A stretch of DNA of 55,563 bases, taken from the NCBI GenBank assembly GCA_017994575.1, contig JAGOKN010000006.1, positions 1 to 55,563 on the forward strand. The letters are read 5' to 3'. Shown in pieces: positions 37,389-46,131 of the stretch. The stretch comes from Nitrosomonas sp. Lineage in GTDB: Bacteria > Pseudomonadota > Gammaproteobacteria > Burkholderiales > Nitrosomonadaceae. Made by a program: the position numbers and the translations under genes. Every line of letters begins with the position of its first letter. The stretch's first letter is position 1. The notes beneath the pieces were generated by a model, which saw only the letters and a list, made by a program, of their open reading frames with translations, had not been told where the DNA came from and did not search any database.

Positions 37389-39311
37389 TTACCTTCTCTT
37401 TGATTTTCTTCCAGTGATATTGCTTTTGGGTTTGGCAGGCACTTTATTTTTTACAGTATCCGCTGCCTGTGATAACTGCTCGACATCTCCGGAAGTACTA
37501 TCGGTTTCTTCAAGCACCTCTGCTTTGCTACTGATTTCTTCCTCAGCAGAAGTATCTAATTGGGACTGATCTTCCGTAGCTGATTCAGGTTTATTTTTTC
37601 TTTTTTTCTTGTTTTTATCTTTATTGGCCTCTGCTTGCGCTTTGTTCTCAAACATTCTGGTTATTTGCCATTGCTGAGCAATTGAAAGAATATTGTTGCA
37701 AAGCGAATAAAGAACCAAGCCAGATGGAAAAAAGAAAAAGAATACACTGAATGCAACAGGCATTATTTGCATTACTTTTGCCTGAATGGGATCCGCAGGT
37801 GTGGGACTAAGTTTAGATTGAATCCACATTGATACACCCATAATTAACGGGAGCACATAATAAGGATCCGGCACAGACATATCAGTAATCCACAGTGCCA
37901 ATGGCGCATATCGTAGCTCAACGGCAGCCATGAGCGTCCAAAATAAGGCAATAAACACCGGGATTTGGACCAAAATAGGCAAACATCCGCCCATTGGATT
38001 AATTTTTTCTTCTTTGTAAAACTCCATCATCGCTTGATGCATTCGCTGGCGATCGCTGGCATATTGTTCACGTATTCGTTGTAACTTTGGTGTTACCAAT
38101 CTCATTTTTGCCATTGAGCGATAGCCTGCGGCAGACAATGGAAAGAAAATAAGTTTAACAGTTACTGTCAACAGGATAATGGCTGCCCCCCAGTTATCTA
38201 CCAATGAATGATAGAAGGAAAGCAGCCAAAACAATGGCTTAGCAAGCACAGTTAACCAGCCATAGTCAACGGTCAATTCTAGACCCGGTGCTAACTCTGC
38301 CAACTTATTCTGTTCTTGTGGCCCTGCATACAAAGGCATGATGATGTGCTTAGTTTGACCTGACTCAACAGCACCAACGGGAGCAATAACGCCCGCAGTA
38401 TATTGATTATGAGCCAAGCGCTTTGCATAAAATTCACGGGGAGTTTGCGGAGCTGGCAGCCAGGCCGTCAGAAAATAGTGCTCCAACATGGCTATCCAAC
38501 CATTATCGGCATTAGTTGGATACTCGGCTTTATTCTTGTCTAAATCAGAGAATTTTATTTTTAAAAACTTTTCTGCTTCGGTGTACATAGCTGGACCAGT
38601 ATACGACTGGACCATTGTGCCAGCACCTGTAGGTTCGTTTGAGTCCCGCAGCATTTGAAAATACGAGAATGGAATAATTGTAATATCACTCTGATTTGTA
38701 ATTTCAAACTCCACATCGACAACGTAACTACCTCGATGAAAAGTAAAAATTTTCGCAACTTGTATACCATTTACTTCTGGGGCCAGAAGGCGCACTACAA
38801 TCTTATCCTGATTCGGCTTCAACTCATAATTATACTGATTGGAGTCCAGCGTGTACTTTGTTTTATGACTGGGTAAACCATCGCCAATCAATCCTGATTG
38901 GGCTACTTGAAATCGGGCAGCTTTATCTAATAGTAATTCATAAGGCTTATTTTTATCTTCTCTGGATGGATGTTGTATTAAACCGAGTTGGCGTATATCG
39001 CCCCCCGCCGTGTCAATCTCGGCTACAACCATATCAGTTGTAATTTTAACTTTTTCACCAGTCACGAATAGATTCGGTGTGATAGATGAATTGGCACCCT
39101 CTATTCCAGATGGCACTCCAGATTCGCTAACTGAAGAAGTCAGTCCATCACCCGGGACTGGCAAAGGGTCATGTAGCTGGTTAGAGGAATTCGGAGCAGC
39201 TCCAGACATGACTTGCGAAGCAGGTGGATATAATTCTTTCTGCCACGCATCCCATAGAAAAAGCAATGAAGTAGAGAAAATGATTATAAGTACAAGTTTT
39301 TTTGTTTCCAT
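37389..39311 (-). CDS. yidC: membrane protein insertase YidC
   Basis: 640 residues, longer than the usual 540-560. The first membrane helix is at about 7-20 and a periplasmic domain follows. The conserved insertase region has WGAAIILLTVTVKLIFFPL, the helices MGGCLPILVQIPVFIALFW and FPSGLVLYSLCNNILSIAQQW. The last 85 residues form a lysine-rich then Ser/Glu-rich low-complexity tail (KKKRKNKPES). YidC inserts and folds inner-membrane proteins, alone or with Sec. It follows yidD after 167 bases. Confidence 0.96.
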   Translation of the reverse strand: METKKLVLIIIFSTSLLFLWDAWQKELYPPASQVMSGAAPNSSNQLHDPLPVPGDGLTSSVSESGVPSGIEGANSSITPNLFVTGEKVKITTDMVVAEIDTAGGDIRQLGLIQHPSREDKNKPYELLLDKAARFQVAQSGLIGDGLPSHKTKYTLDSNQYNYELKPNQDKIVVRLLAPEVNGIQVAKIFTFHRGSYVVDVEFEITNQSDITIIPFSYFQMLRDSNEPTGAGTMVQSYTGPAMYTEAEKFLKIKFSDLDKNKAEYPTNADNGWIAMLEHYFLTAWLPAPQTPREFYAKRLAHNQYTAGVIAPVGAVESGQTKHIIMPLYAGPQEQNKLAELAPGLELTVDYGWLTVLAKPLFWLLSFYHSLVDNWGAAIILLTVTVKLIFFPLSAAGYRSMAKMRLVTPKLQRIREQYASDRQRMHQAMMEFYKEEKINPMGGCLPILVQIPVFIALFWTLMAAVELRYAPLALWITDMSVPDPYYVLPLIMGVSMWIQSKLSPTPADPIQAKVMQIMPVAFSVFFFFFPSGLVLYSLCNNILSIAQQWQITRMFENKAQAEANKDKNKKKRKNKPESATEDQSQLDTSAEEEISSKAEVLEETDSTSGDVEQLSQAADTVKNKVPAKPKSNITGRKSKRR

Positions 39312-39478
39312 TGTTTATCTGATCAGGTTGTTTTTCTGGACATAGCTGCTAGAAGTGGATGATCTAAGCTTAAAATTGATAATAATATCTGATTTTTGCT
39401 TAATTTCATTGTAGCAGCTACTTTGTCGATTTTTTAATAGGTATGCGCGTAAAACTTCAGTATAGAATGAAAAAATCT

Positions 39479-39688
39479 TTAAGGTACAGGCTCATAGCCC
39501 CCCTTGCACCAAGGATTACATCGCAAAATACGCCAAACACTCAGGCGTGTTCCATGCAATAACCCGTACTTAGCGTATGCCGCACAGGCATAATGAGAGC
39601 AGGTCGGGCTAAAACGACACGAAGGTGCCAAAAAAGGACTAATGCAATACTGGTAAAATTTTATAAGAGCAATAATTAACCGAGACAT
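39479..39688 (-). CDS. yidD: membrane protein insertion efficiency factor YidD
   Basis: 69 residues of the normal small size. [19 protein letters not shown] and the final [13 protein letters not shown] are family hallmarks. YidD supports insertion of membrane proteins near YidC. Its start overlaps rnpA by 13 bases, so the two are translated together. Confidence 0.95.
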   Translation of the reverse strand: MSRLIIALIKFYQYCISPFLAPSCRFSPTCSHYACAAYAKYGLLHGTRLSVWRILRCNPWCKGGYEPVP

Positions 39689-40026
39689 CTCTGTAATTCA
39701 AACATCAGTAATTTAGTTTCAGTGATTAATTGCATTGATTCATTCTTGGTAATAGAACGTTTCACTCGAATTACCCAATCCATTTTTCTTAATTGCTCAT
39801 GATCATCATGTCGACTCTTACGAAATGCTTCTCGCAATAAACGTTTAATCCAATTCCGCTTAACTGCATGCCGTTCAATTTTTTTTGAAACAATTAATCC
39901 GAGCCGCGCACATCCGACATCATTGGGTTTTGCATAGATCTGAACCAAATGGCTACTGGCCTGACATTTCAGATTAATTGTTTCAGCAAATTCCGCTGGT
40001 TTATGCAATCTGCAATTCTTTGGCAA
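39676..40026 (-). CDS. rnpA: ribonuclease P protein component
   Basis: 116 residues. It is the protein part of the tRNA 5'-end processing enzyme. The RNR-type segment [16 protein letters not shown] and [18 protein letters not shown] are visible. Located between rpmH and yidD, overlapping yidD. Confidence 0.95.
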   Translation of the reverse strand: MPKNCRLHKPAEFAETINLKCQASSHLVQIYAKPNDVGCARLGLIVSKKIERHAVKRNWIKRLLREAFRKSRHDDHEQLRKMDWVIRVKRSITKNESMQLITETKLLMFELQRCLG

Positions 40027-40070
40027 GGAATATATTTCAGTTGCTCTAAAAATAAAAAATTAAAGCCCAA

Positions 40071-40205
40071 TTAAACACTCAATCGAGCACGACCTTTTGC
40101 TCGTCGAGCCCGAATCACTGCCGCACCACCACGCGTTCTCATGCGCACAAGGAATCCATGGGTACGTTTTCTTCTGGTAACTGAGGGTTGATATGTACGT
40201 TTCAT
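40071..40205 (-). CDS. rpmH: 50S ribosomal protein L34
   Basis: 44 residues, found by reading the minus strand directly. [18 protein letters not shown], then the Arg-rich GRARLSV end are the L34 pattern at the exact family length. The ATG is at 40205-40203 and the TAA at 40073-40071. It precedes rnpA by 44 bases. Confidence 0.97.
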   Translation of the reverse strand: MKRTYQPSVTRRKRTHGFLVRMRTRGGAAVIRARRAKGRARLSV

Positions 40206-40241
40206 TTCTCTCTCTAATTTCTTTTGTCAATAGAACCGCGT

Positions 40242-40271
40242 ATTACAACTTGTTATAGGGTCCTATGTCAA
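40242..40271 (-). promoter_or_regulatory. sigma-70-type promoter of rpmH-rnpA-yidD-yidC
   Basis: On the minus strand, TTGACA (40271-40266, 6/6) and TGTAAT (40247-40242, 5/6) are 18 bases apart. Transcription would start near 40235, about 30 bases before rpmH. This is the strongest promoter match seen in the window. Confidence 0.7.
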
Positions 40272-40463
40272 TACTATTTTCAAAAGATAAGCTAGCAATT
40301 CATTAGACAAAAAGCATTTACAGGCAAGATATAGAACTCTAAAAAATTTAGAAAAAAATTATCATTCAATAGCTTATAATAGAACAATCACATCTCAACT
40401 AATACCTGCACACTCAAATTTAGAATAAAAATATTGGGAACCATATATTTAGCTAGCCATTTA

Positions 40464-40556
40464 TTAAAATCTGTAGTAATTGAGATCCGATTTTTCTCTG
40501 TCACTACAGCTAAATTCTCGCGGTTGTGCAGAGGTCTTACTGATTTGATTCTTCAT
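40464..40556 (-). other. 30-codon open frame with strong Shine-Dalgarno, over an IS end
   Basis: A minus-strand frame of 30 codons begins with ATG at 40556 after AGGAGGAGAAG. Its 5' part crosses a sequence (40523-40539) that matches the end of the small element at 43.9 kb (AGACCTCTGCA core). It may be chance. No family is recognised. Confidence 0.2.
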
Positions 40557-40760
40557 CTTCTCCTCCTCTCAAATCATTTTATCTCCGGAAAAACCGGAGC
40601 GATTCAATTCGACTTTAGATGTCCGATCACGGGTTCCACGGCTTGTCGGCATCCACGCCCCGAAATCCGAGACCGACAATGATTTGCTTCTGCGTTGATC
40701 CTGCATTTTCGAGTAAAATCTGTGTCTGGGTGAATTGCTGATGAAAAAAGGTAATTGAGC
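40523..40760 (-). pseudogene. IS5-family transposase remnant with an IS end
   Basis: On the minus strand about 40740-40604, two frames give IVGLGFRGVDADKPW and then AVEPVIGHLKSN, which together match the C-terminal part of an IS5-family transposase with a frameshift between them. Further stops follow. At 40523-40539, GTTGTGCAGAGGTCTTA resembles the terminal repeat of the 43.9-kb element. A CTCCGG-AAAAA-CCGGAG hairpin (40583-40599) lies within the remnant. No functional gene remains. Confidence 0.6.
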
Positions 40761-40807
40761 AACTACGTAATAATAGTTGGCATCTAATTTGTTAGAGGGC
40801 GCTAAAA

Positions 40808-43030
40808 ATGAATTTTCTTTTTGGAGAAAACTCAAAGTATCCTATTTTAGAATTACAAATCCCTAATGAAGTACTGCAGAATTGGCAAATTACTACTGAT
40901 TTAATAGCTGAATTGGTTGGTGTGCCAGTGGCATTAATCATGCGCGTACATGAAAAAGAAATTGAGGTCTTCGTTAAAAGTCATACTGAAGGTAACGTTT
41001 ACGAGCCGGGTGAAAAAGCGTCGCTCGATATAGGCTTGTATTGCGATAGAGTCATGTTAGACCGAAATGAATTATTGGTTCCCAATGCGCTGAAAGACCC
41101 TGATTGGGATCATAATCCTGATATTGTACATGGCATGATTTCTTATTACGGCTTACCTTTACTTTGGCCTTCAGGGGATATATTTGGTACTTTTTGTGTT
41201 TTGGATGTGCGGGAAAATGAATATTCAAAGAAATATTTTTATTTAATTGAGCGCTTTAGAGCTAGCATTCAATTAAATTTATCAACGATATATGACATTC
41301 ATCAGAAAACACTGGAAGCAAAGCGAGCGCAAGAAAGCATTCAAATATTGTCTCAGGCGCTGGAACAAAGCCCGGTATCGGTAGAAATCACTGATCTTGA
41401 GGGTAACATCGAATACGTTAACAAGGCACTTGAACAAATTTCAGGATATAGCGCTAGTGACGTATTGGGGCAGCGATCCTTGGTATTTGCTGTAAGTAAA
41501 ATGCTTCCGAGCAGATTTTGTGAATTATGGAAAACAACTACTGCTTTGAATCTGTGGCGAGGCGAGGTGCAAAGTTACAAAAAAAATGGTGAGGTATTTT
41601 GGGAAAGTGTGCAGGTTTCGCCAGTATTAGATAAGGGGCATAATCTAAGTCGTTTTTTAGTGATCAAAGAAGATATTAGCAAGCAAAAGCAACAAGAAGA
41701 ACAAATTTTATTTCAAGCGCTGTACGACACGTTGACTCAACTACCTAATCGGGCTTTAGTATTGGAAAACATGAAAAATATGCTGCATGATGCGGAACGT
41801 GCAAAAAAGAACGCTGCGGTATCGTTTCTAGATCTAGATGATTTTAAAAAAGTTAATGATACCATGGGTCACGAGGAGGGCGACAAGCTGTTAGTCGAAA
41901 TGGCCCAGCGTTTAACATCTGTCGTTCGAAAACAAGATACTGTGGGTCGTTTAGGAGGTGATGAGTTTGTTGTACTGCTAGGTGAAATTAGTAATATCAG
42001 TGATGTTGCCTCAATTATTGTCAATATTCTCGCGCAATTTAAGCAAGGGTTTCGCTTACTTGGACAAGATTTTTTATTGACAGCTAGCTTGGGTGTTGCT
42101 CTCTATCCGCAGGATGGGAAGGATACGGCAGAATTATTACGTCATGCGGACACAGCGATGTACCGTGCGAAACAGCAGGGTAGGGGCGGTTATTGCTATT
42201 ATACAGATACCATGAATCGCGAACTACAACGCAGGCTTAAGGTAGAAGCGCAATTGCGCAATGGATTGAAATACAATGAATTCCATTTGTGTTATCAACC
42301 TTTAATTAGTATTCAAAATCGCACACTTGCGGGTGCGGAGGTGCTCTTAAGGTGGAATAACGCAGAGTTGGGTGCAGTAAGACCAGATGAGTTCATTCCT
42401 ATTGCGGAGCAATCTGGGTTGATTGAAGAGATAGGCAAATATGTGTTTTCTCAAGCCTTGACCTGGATGGCTCAATGGCAGTCGCATCTGCCCAGTAATT
42501 TTAAACTGGCAATTAATATTTCTCCTCGGCAGTTAAGAGATGTTGGATTTTTACCTTTCATTTCTGACGTAATTGCACAATCCGGTGTTTCCGGAGAAGT
42601 TTTGGAATTAGAAATTACTGAAGGTATGTTGCTGAGTGGTAAACCAGAATTCGATAAATTACTGACGGTAATCAAACCAATGGGCATAGGTTTATCAATG
42701 GATGATTTTGGCACGGGGTATTCTTCGCTCAGTTACTTACGTAGCTATTCATTTAATAAGTTGAAAATTGATCGCAGTTTTATACACGATATAACTGACG
42801 ATGTTGGAGATAGAATCCTCGTACAGGCATCCATTGCTATGGCCCATGGCTTGGGATTGAAAGTAGTGGCAGAGGGAGTGGAAACTGAAGAACAATTAGC
42901 ATTCCTATCCGAGCTAGGCTGTGATATTGCCCAGGGATTTTTTTTTAGTAAGCCACTCATCGAATCCGAAATGGAATGGTTTATTCTGCATGGCGATTTT
43001 AATAGTGGAGGTGTAAATAATTTTGTGTAA
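40808..43030 (+). CDS. GAF-PAS-GGDEF-EAL cyclic-di-GMP enzyme
   Basis: 740 residues, no membrane helix. GAF-like sensor about 20-165, PAS about 180-290, diguanylate cyclase 300-465 with GGDEF at 383-387 and an inhibitory RxxD site (RKQD, 374-377) five residues before it. The phosphodiesterase domain begins near 475. Its EAL triad reads EVL (511-513) but NISPRQL, LEITEG, DDFGTGYSS, KIDRSFI and AEGVETEEQ are intact, so both activities may be present. It would set c-di-GMP levels in the cytoplasm, commonly tied to biofilm and surface polysaccharide. GAGGG lies 10 bases before the ATG. It is bordered by IS debris on both sides. Confidence 0.93.
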   Translation: MNFLFGENSKYPILELQIPNEVLQNWQITTDLIAELVGVPVALIMRVHEKEIEVFVKSHTEGNVYEPGEKASLDIGLYCDRVMLDRNELLVPNALKDPDWDHNPDIVHGMISYYGLPLLWPSGDIFGTFCVLDVRENEYSKKYFYLIERFRASIQLNLSTIYDIHQKTLEAKRAQESIQILSQALEQSPVSVEITDLEGNIEYVNKALEQISGYSASDVLGQRSLVFAVSKMLPSRFCELWKTTTALNLWRGEVQSYKKNGEVFWESVQVSPVLDKGHNLSRFLVIKEDISKQKQQEEQILFQALYDTLTQLPNRALVLENMKNMLHDAERAKKNAAVSFLDLDDFKKVNDTMGHEEGDKLLVEMAQRLTSVVRKQDTVGRLGGDEFVVLLGEISNISDVASIIVNILAQFKQGFRLLGQDFLLTASLGVALYPQDGKDTAELLRHADTAMYRAKQQGRGGYCYYTDTMNRELQRRLKVEAQLRNGLKYNEFHLCYQPLISIQNRTLAGAEVLLRWNNAELGAVRPDEFIPIAEQSGLIEEIGKYVFSQALTWMAQWQSHLPSNFKLAINISPRQLRDVGFLPFISDVIAQSGVSGEVLELEITEGMLLSGKPEFDKLLTVIKPMGIGLSMDDFGTGYSSLSYLRSYSFNKLKIDRSFIHDITDDVGDRILVQASIAMAHGLGLKVVAEGVETEEQLAFLSELGCDIAQGFFFSKPLIESEMEWFILHGDFNSGGVNNFV

Positions 43031-43034
43031 ATAT

Positions 43035-43085
43035 GTTGGCGCTAACTAAAAATTGACCACCTATGCTAATTCAAAATTGACCAGG
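43035..43085. mobile_element. probable IS21-type terminal remnant
   Basis: Immediately after the GGDEF-EAL stop, AAAATTGACCA occurs twice (in AAAAATTGACCACC and CAAAATTGACCAGG) within 40 bases. Repeated AAATTGACCA near an end is typical of IS21-family elements, from memory. No transposase genes accompany it. Confidence 0.4.
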
Positions 43086-43105
43086 CGTTATAGCGACACA
43101 GCGTA

Positions 43106-43554
43106 CTACATCGCTGTGGATAAGTCGACCAGACTGAGATGGTTTTTTCTTATAGCGAGTATTTTGTTTTTCCCGCGATTGGATTCTCTCCTTTGCGTAT
43201 GTTGTTGATAATCAAAAACCCGACTGGCCACCTTTTTTAACCCAACGCGCTTCAATATCGACACCGGGTTGAGTGATTGCAATGACCCGCATGGATGTTG
43301 TGCGTCTGTTTCGTCATCACTCTCTTCGCGATCACTCACTACTTTATAGGCAAGCCTAGTCTTTGGCTTACGGGGGCTATGCGTGATGCTGGCGTCAACG
43401 TGACACTCAGTGGCTACAATAACATTACGCAGCTGAATTGGGGATTGATTTGCTCTAATAAGCCATCCCACACTTTTACTACCGTTAGCCGCGTTCTAAA
43501 TCGCGATAATACAGAATGATCCGATACTTCATCTTCCAGTGACAATCTCAGAAA
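43106..43554 (-). pseudogene. IS5-family transposase, decayed
   Basis: Read on the minus strand from 43554, one frame gives LSLEDEVSDHSVLSRFRTRL and ends at a stop. Another frame then continues VDASITHSPRKPKTRLAYKV and VVSDREESDDE. A third frame restores a KKGGQSG-type segment. These are consecutive pieces of an IS5-family transposase broken by at least two frameshifts. The catalytic DDE set cannot be assembled in one frame. Confidence 0.75.
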
Positions 43555-43556
43555 TC

Positions 43557-43867
43557 GCCTTTACGGGCTGTGGTCATCATATAGATAGCCATCAACCATT
43601 TTTGAAGTAGTAAGCGTGATTCTTCTAACGTTGTCCCAGTTCTAACACTAAAGTGCTTTCTACAATCTTTGCAGCGGTATGGCATTGGCTTTTGATCTTT
43701 GCATTCAAAAATTTAGGCTTCCGCAATGAGGACAGTATTTGTCATTTGATCAGCGCTTTACTTCAAAGAAAGTACGCGCTGATTCTTCGTCTGGAAATTT
43801 TTTGAAGAAGAAATTTTCTGAAGAAGTCGTATAAACTTAATACTTCCGGTTTTTCTTGAACTGACAT
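43557..43867 (-). pseudogene. IS1595-family transposase N-terminal remnant
   Basis: The minus-strand ATG at 43867 begins MSVQEKPEVLSLYDFFRKF, then a near-duplicate of about 17 bases throws the frame. The next frame reads DEESARTFFEVKR, stop (TGA where Trp is normal), then CPHCGSLNF, and a third frame RCKDCRKHFSV and LLLQKWLMAIYMMTTARKG. This is the zinc-ribbon and linker of an IS1595-family transposase; the catalytic half is absent. It joins the IS5 remnant directly at about 43555. Confidence 0.75.
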
Positions 43868-43912
43868 TAACACTTCTTGGCTAGTTACATATATAGTTCC
43901 CAGAATATTTAA

Positions 43913-44022
43913 GAGACCTCTGCATAACTGGCTCTATCGAATGCGTGAGCTCTGTAAGCATTTGATTTCATTATGATGGAAATGAACAGAAAAGCTCAAA
44001 AACACAGTTATGCAGAGGTCTT
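43913..44022. mobile_element. small IS5-like inverted-repeat element (MITE)
   Basis: AGACCTCTGCATAACTG at 43914-43930 is matched by its perfect reverse complement at 44005-44021, giving 17-bp terminal repeats around about 75 bp. TTAA occurs at both flanks and may be the 4-bp target duplication expected for IS5-type insertion, although the outermost bases differ (GAG versus AAAG). No gene inside. The same end sequence appears singly at 40523-40539. Confidence 0.65.
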
Positions 44023-44239
44023 TTTAATGTAGTACTTGTGTCTGATTGTAAATTTTTAGTAGCGAATTTACACTTCACTCATAGGAAATTGAGATTATTC
44101 CTCAAATAGGTATTGCAAATTCAAGCATCCTCGTTTTGATTAGTCTCATTTAAAATGATTCGACAAAGACTATGATAGAGGTCTCTGATATACAAAGATT
44201 CTTAAGCATAAAAACGTTACTAGAGGAAGCAATTAGATT
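44023..44239. other. AT-rich leader upstream of the DUF5658 gene
   Basis: TGTAAATT and AATTTACA form an 8-bp inverted repeat (44048-44073). GAGGAA lies about 12 bases before the ATG of the next gene. No RNA gene or clear promoter was found. Confidence 0.3.
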
Positions 44240-44707
44240 ATGACCGAAACATCCCAGTTTTTAGACAATCGATATCAAAATCGTCGTCAAAATATGCCAT
44301 TCTTCTGTGCTTTTCATCTGGGAATTAAAGCTGGAAGAAGGGTTAGTGAGCGCAGAGCAGGAAGGGGAAAGCCCAGATATGTTGATTATTATGCAAATCA
44401 TTTGATGCTTTGTACGATTGCTATTTTATTTTTTTGTATACTTGATGCATTTCTGACTCTAAATATCTTAGCTCAGGGCGGTGAAGAACTTAATTGGTTT
44501 ATGGCAAACTTGATCGAAAATAGCACAGAAAAATTTATTGGTTTTAAATTTACACTGACTTCTCTGGCACTCATATTACTTGTTATTCACCAAAATGTTC
44601 AACTAACGAAAAATTTACGTGTAAGGCATATTAAGTACATGATATTATTCTCCTATAGCACTCTAATCAGTTACGAGTTATACCTACTGGAGTTGATGGC
44701 TGCTTGA
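44240..44707 (+). CDS. DUF5658-like membrane protein
   Basis: 155 residues. A basic N-terminal region (KAGRRVSERRAGRGKPRYVD) precedes three or four membrane helices: about 55-75, 98-117 and 130-150. LDAFLTLNILAQGGEELNWFM resembles the DUF5658 core. Function is unknown. It lies alone between the IS graveyard and the convergent tolC. Confidence 0.7.
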   Translation: MTETSQFLDNRYQNRRQNMPFFCAFHLGIKAGRRVSERRAGRGKPRYVDYYANHLMLCTIAILFFCILDAFLTLNILAQGGEELNWFMANLIENSTEKFIGFKFTLTSLALILLVIHQNVQLTKNLRVRHIKYMILFSYSTLISYELYLLELMAA

Positions 44708-44773
44708 TATTTGCTCAAAACTAACTAGAAAGTGACTGTGAGAAAGCACATTCTTTATCGATCATTAGCTTAT

Positions 44774-46126
44774 TTATCGTAAAACAGAAGATTGATGATG
44801 ATTGATAATAAAATAACCAGCAATATTTCTTAAGTCATCAAGAACCAAGGTACCGGAAGCTAGTTGCAATCGTAAATACGCAAGTAAATAGTTATATCTG
44901 GCTTCTGCAAGATCACGTCTAGCGGTATGTAATTGTTGTTGAGCATCCAAGAGATTCAAATTTATCCGTATGCCCCCCCGAATACTTTTTTGTGTAGCGT
45001 CAACCAGCAATTCGGCCGACTTGACAGCAAGCTCCAGTGATTCAATTCTTTTAACACCACTTAATAGCAAATTATATTGTTTACGTAGCTCAACCAATAC
45101 TTTATGGGTTATGGCATCTAAATCAGCTTCCGCACGCGCATAATTTGCTTTTGCTTGAGCAGTGAGAGCATTTACACGCCCACCTGCATATAAAGGGACA
45201 TTGACCTCAAAACCGATGGTACCGAATTCGGCATCTTGCCCTCGTGTAATAAAGGATCCTCGGTCATTCTTTGTTAGACTCGCCACCAAATCAACACGTG
45301 GCGCATGACCAGCAAAACTTTTTCTAATTTCTTCTTTACCTGATGTCACGGTATGTCGCTGTGTCAACAACTCTGCATTGCGCTCCATGGCTAAAGCATA
45401 CCAATTATCATAATCCTGAAGTTGGATAGCATTTGAACTGAACGTGTCGGATAAATGGTCCAATTGGATTATCTTCTGTCCTACAATCGATTCAAGCTTA
45501 AGCTGTGCGACTTCCAGCTCATCTTTCGCTTCAATGACGCGCGCTTGAGCTATCGCATGCTTCGATTGTGTCTCAAGCACATCGGTCGTAGTCCCTTCCC
45601 CTTTCTCTAACATGCGCTCATTGACACGTTTCAGTTCTTCCAAGGAATTAAGTTGAGTTTCAGCAAGTTTTACGTGATCCTGCGCAAGCAATGTTTCCAC
45701 ATAGGCTTCTATCAATCGAACCACAAGCTGTTGACTACGGCCGGTAAATTTAGCGCGACTAGATTCCGCCTGCGCTTTTCCAATCCGATAGCTAGCAAGT
45801 GCTTCCATATTAATTAAAGGCTGGCGCAAAGATAATGTAGTCACTTGACTATCAAAATCAAGCGAACTAGAAGTACCATTTTGCACTATGGTTCCAGAAC
45901 TTTTACTCTGTGAATGAGTGAACGATAAATTAGGTAGCAAATTTGCCAGACCAATGGCCTGAGCTTGCTGCCCAGCTTCATTTTCATGATAGGCAGAGCG
46001 ATAGATCGGATCATGCTCCAATGCCGCTTCATAAGCCTCTAAAAGACTGAGTGCCTGAGCATGGCCGATCTGGGTTAAAGCAATAGCACAGACAAGGCTA
46101 GCAATTCTTTTTCGAGCGAATCTCAT
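44774..46126 (-). CDS. TolC-family outer membrane channel of a type I secretion system
   Basis: 450 residues. A signal peptide covers about 1-25 (cut near HAQA). SLLEAYEAALEHDPIYRSA is the conserved start of the mature protein; the two outer-membrane-efflux repeats and long coiled regions follow. It forms the trimeric channel through periplasm and outer membrane. It begins 5 bases after the HlyD-type adaptor gene, so prtD-hlyD-tolC form one operon. Confidence 0.92.
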   Translation of the reverse strand: MRFARKRIASLVCAIALTQIGHAQALSLLEAYEAALEHDPIYRSAYHENEAGQQAQAIGLANLLPNLSFTHSQSKSSGTIVQNGTSSSLDFDSQVTTLSLRQPLINMEALASYRIGKAQAESSRAKFTGRSQQLVVRLIEAYVETLLAQDHVKLAETQLNSLEELKRVNERMLEKGEGTTTDVLETQSKHAIAQARVIEAKDELEVAQLKLESIVGQKIIQLDHLSDTFSSNAIQLQDYDNWYALAMERNAELLTQRHTVTSGKEEIRKSFAGHAPRVDLVASLTKNDRGSFITRGQDAEFGTIGFEVNVPLYAGGRVNALTAQAKANYARAEADLDAITHKVLVELRKQYNLLLSGVKRIESLELAVKSAELLVDATQKSIRGGIRINLNLLDAQQQLHTARRDLAEARYNYLLAYLRLQLASGTLVLDDLRNIAGYFIINHHQSSVLR

Positions 46127-46131
46127 CTCAA

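Noticed and set aside
40540-40807. Possible c-di-GMP riboswitch before the GGDEF gene
   Set aside because: None of the conserved riboswitch core is visible; only a short hairpin inside IS debris is present.
40569-40835. 88-codon minus frame upstream of the GGDEF gene
   Set aside because: It overlaps the IS5 remnant, uses the wrong frame for its conserved parts and extends into the start of the GGDEF gene.
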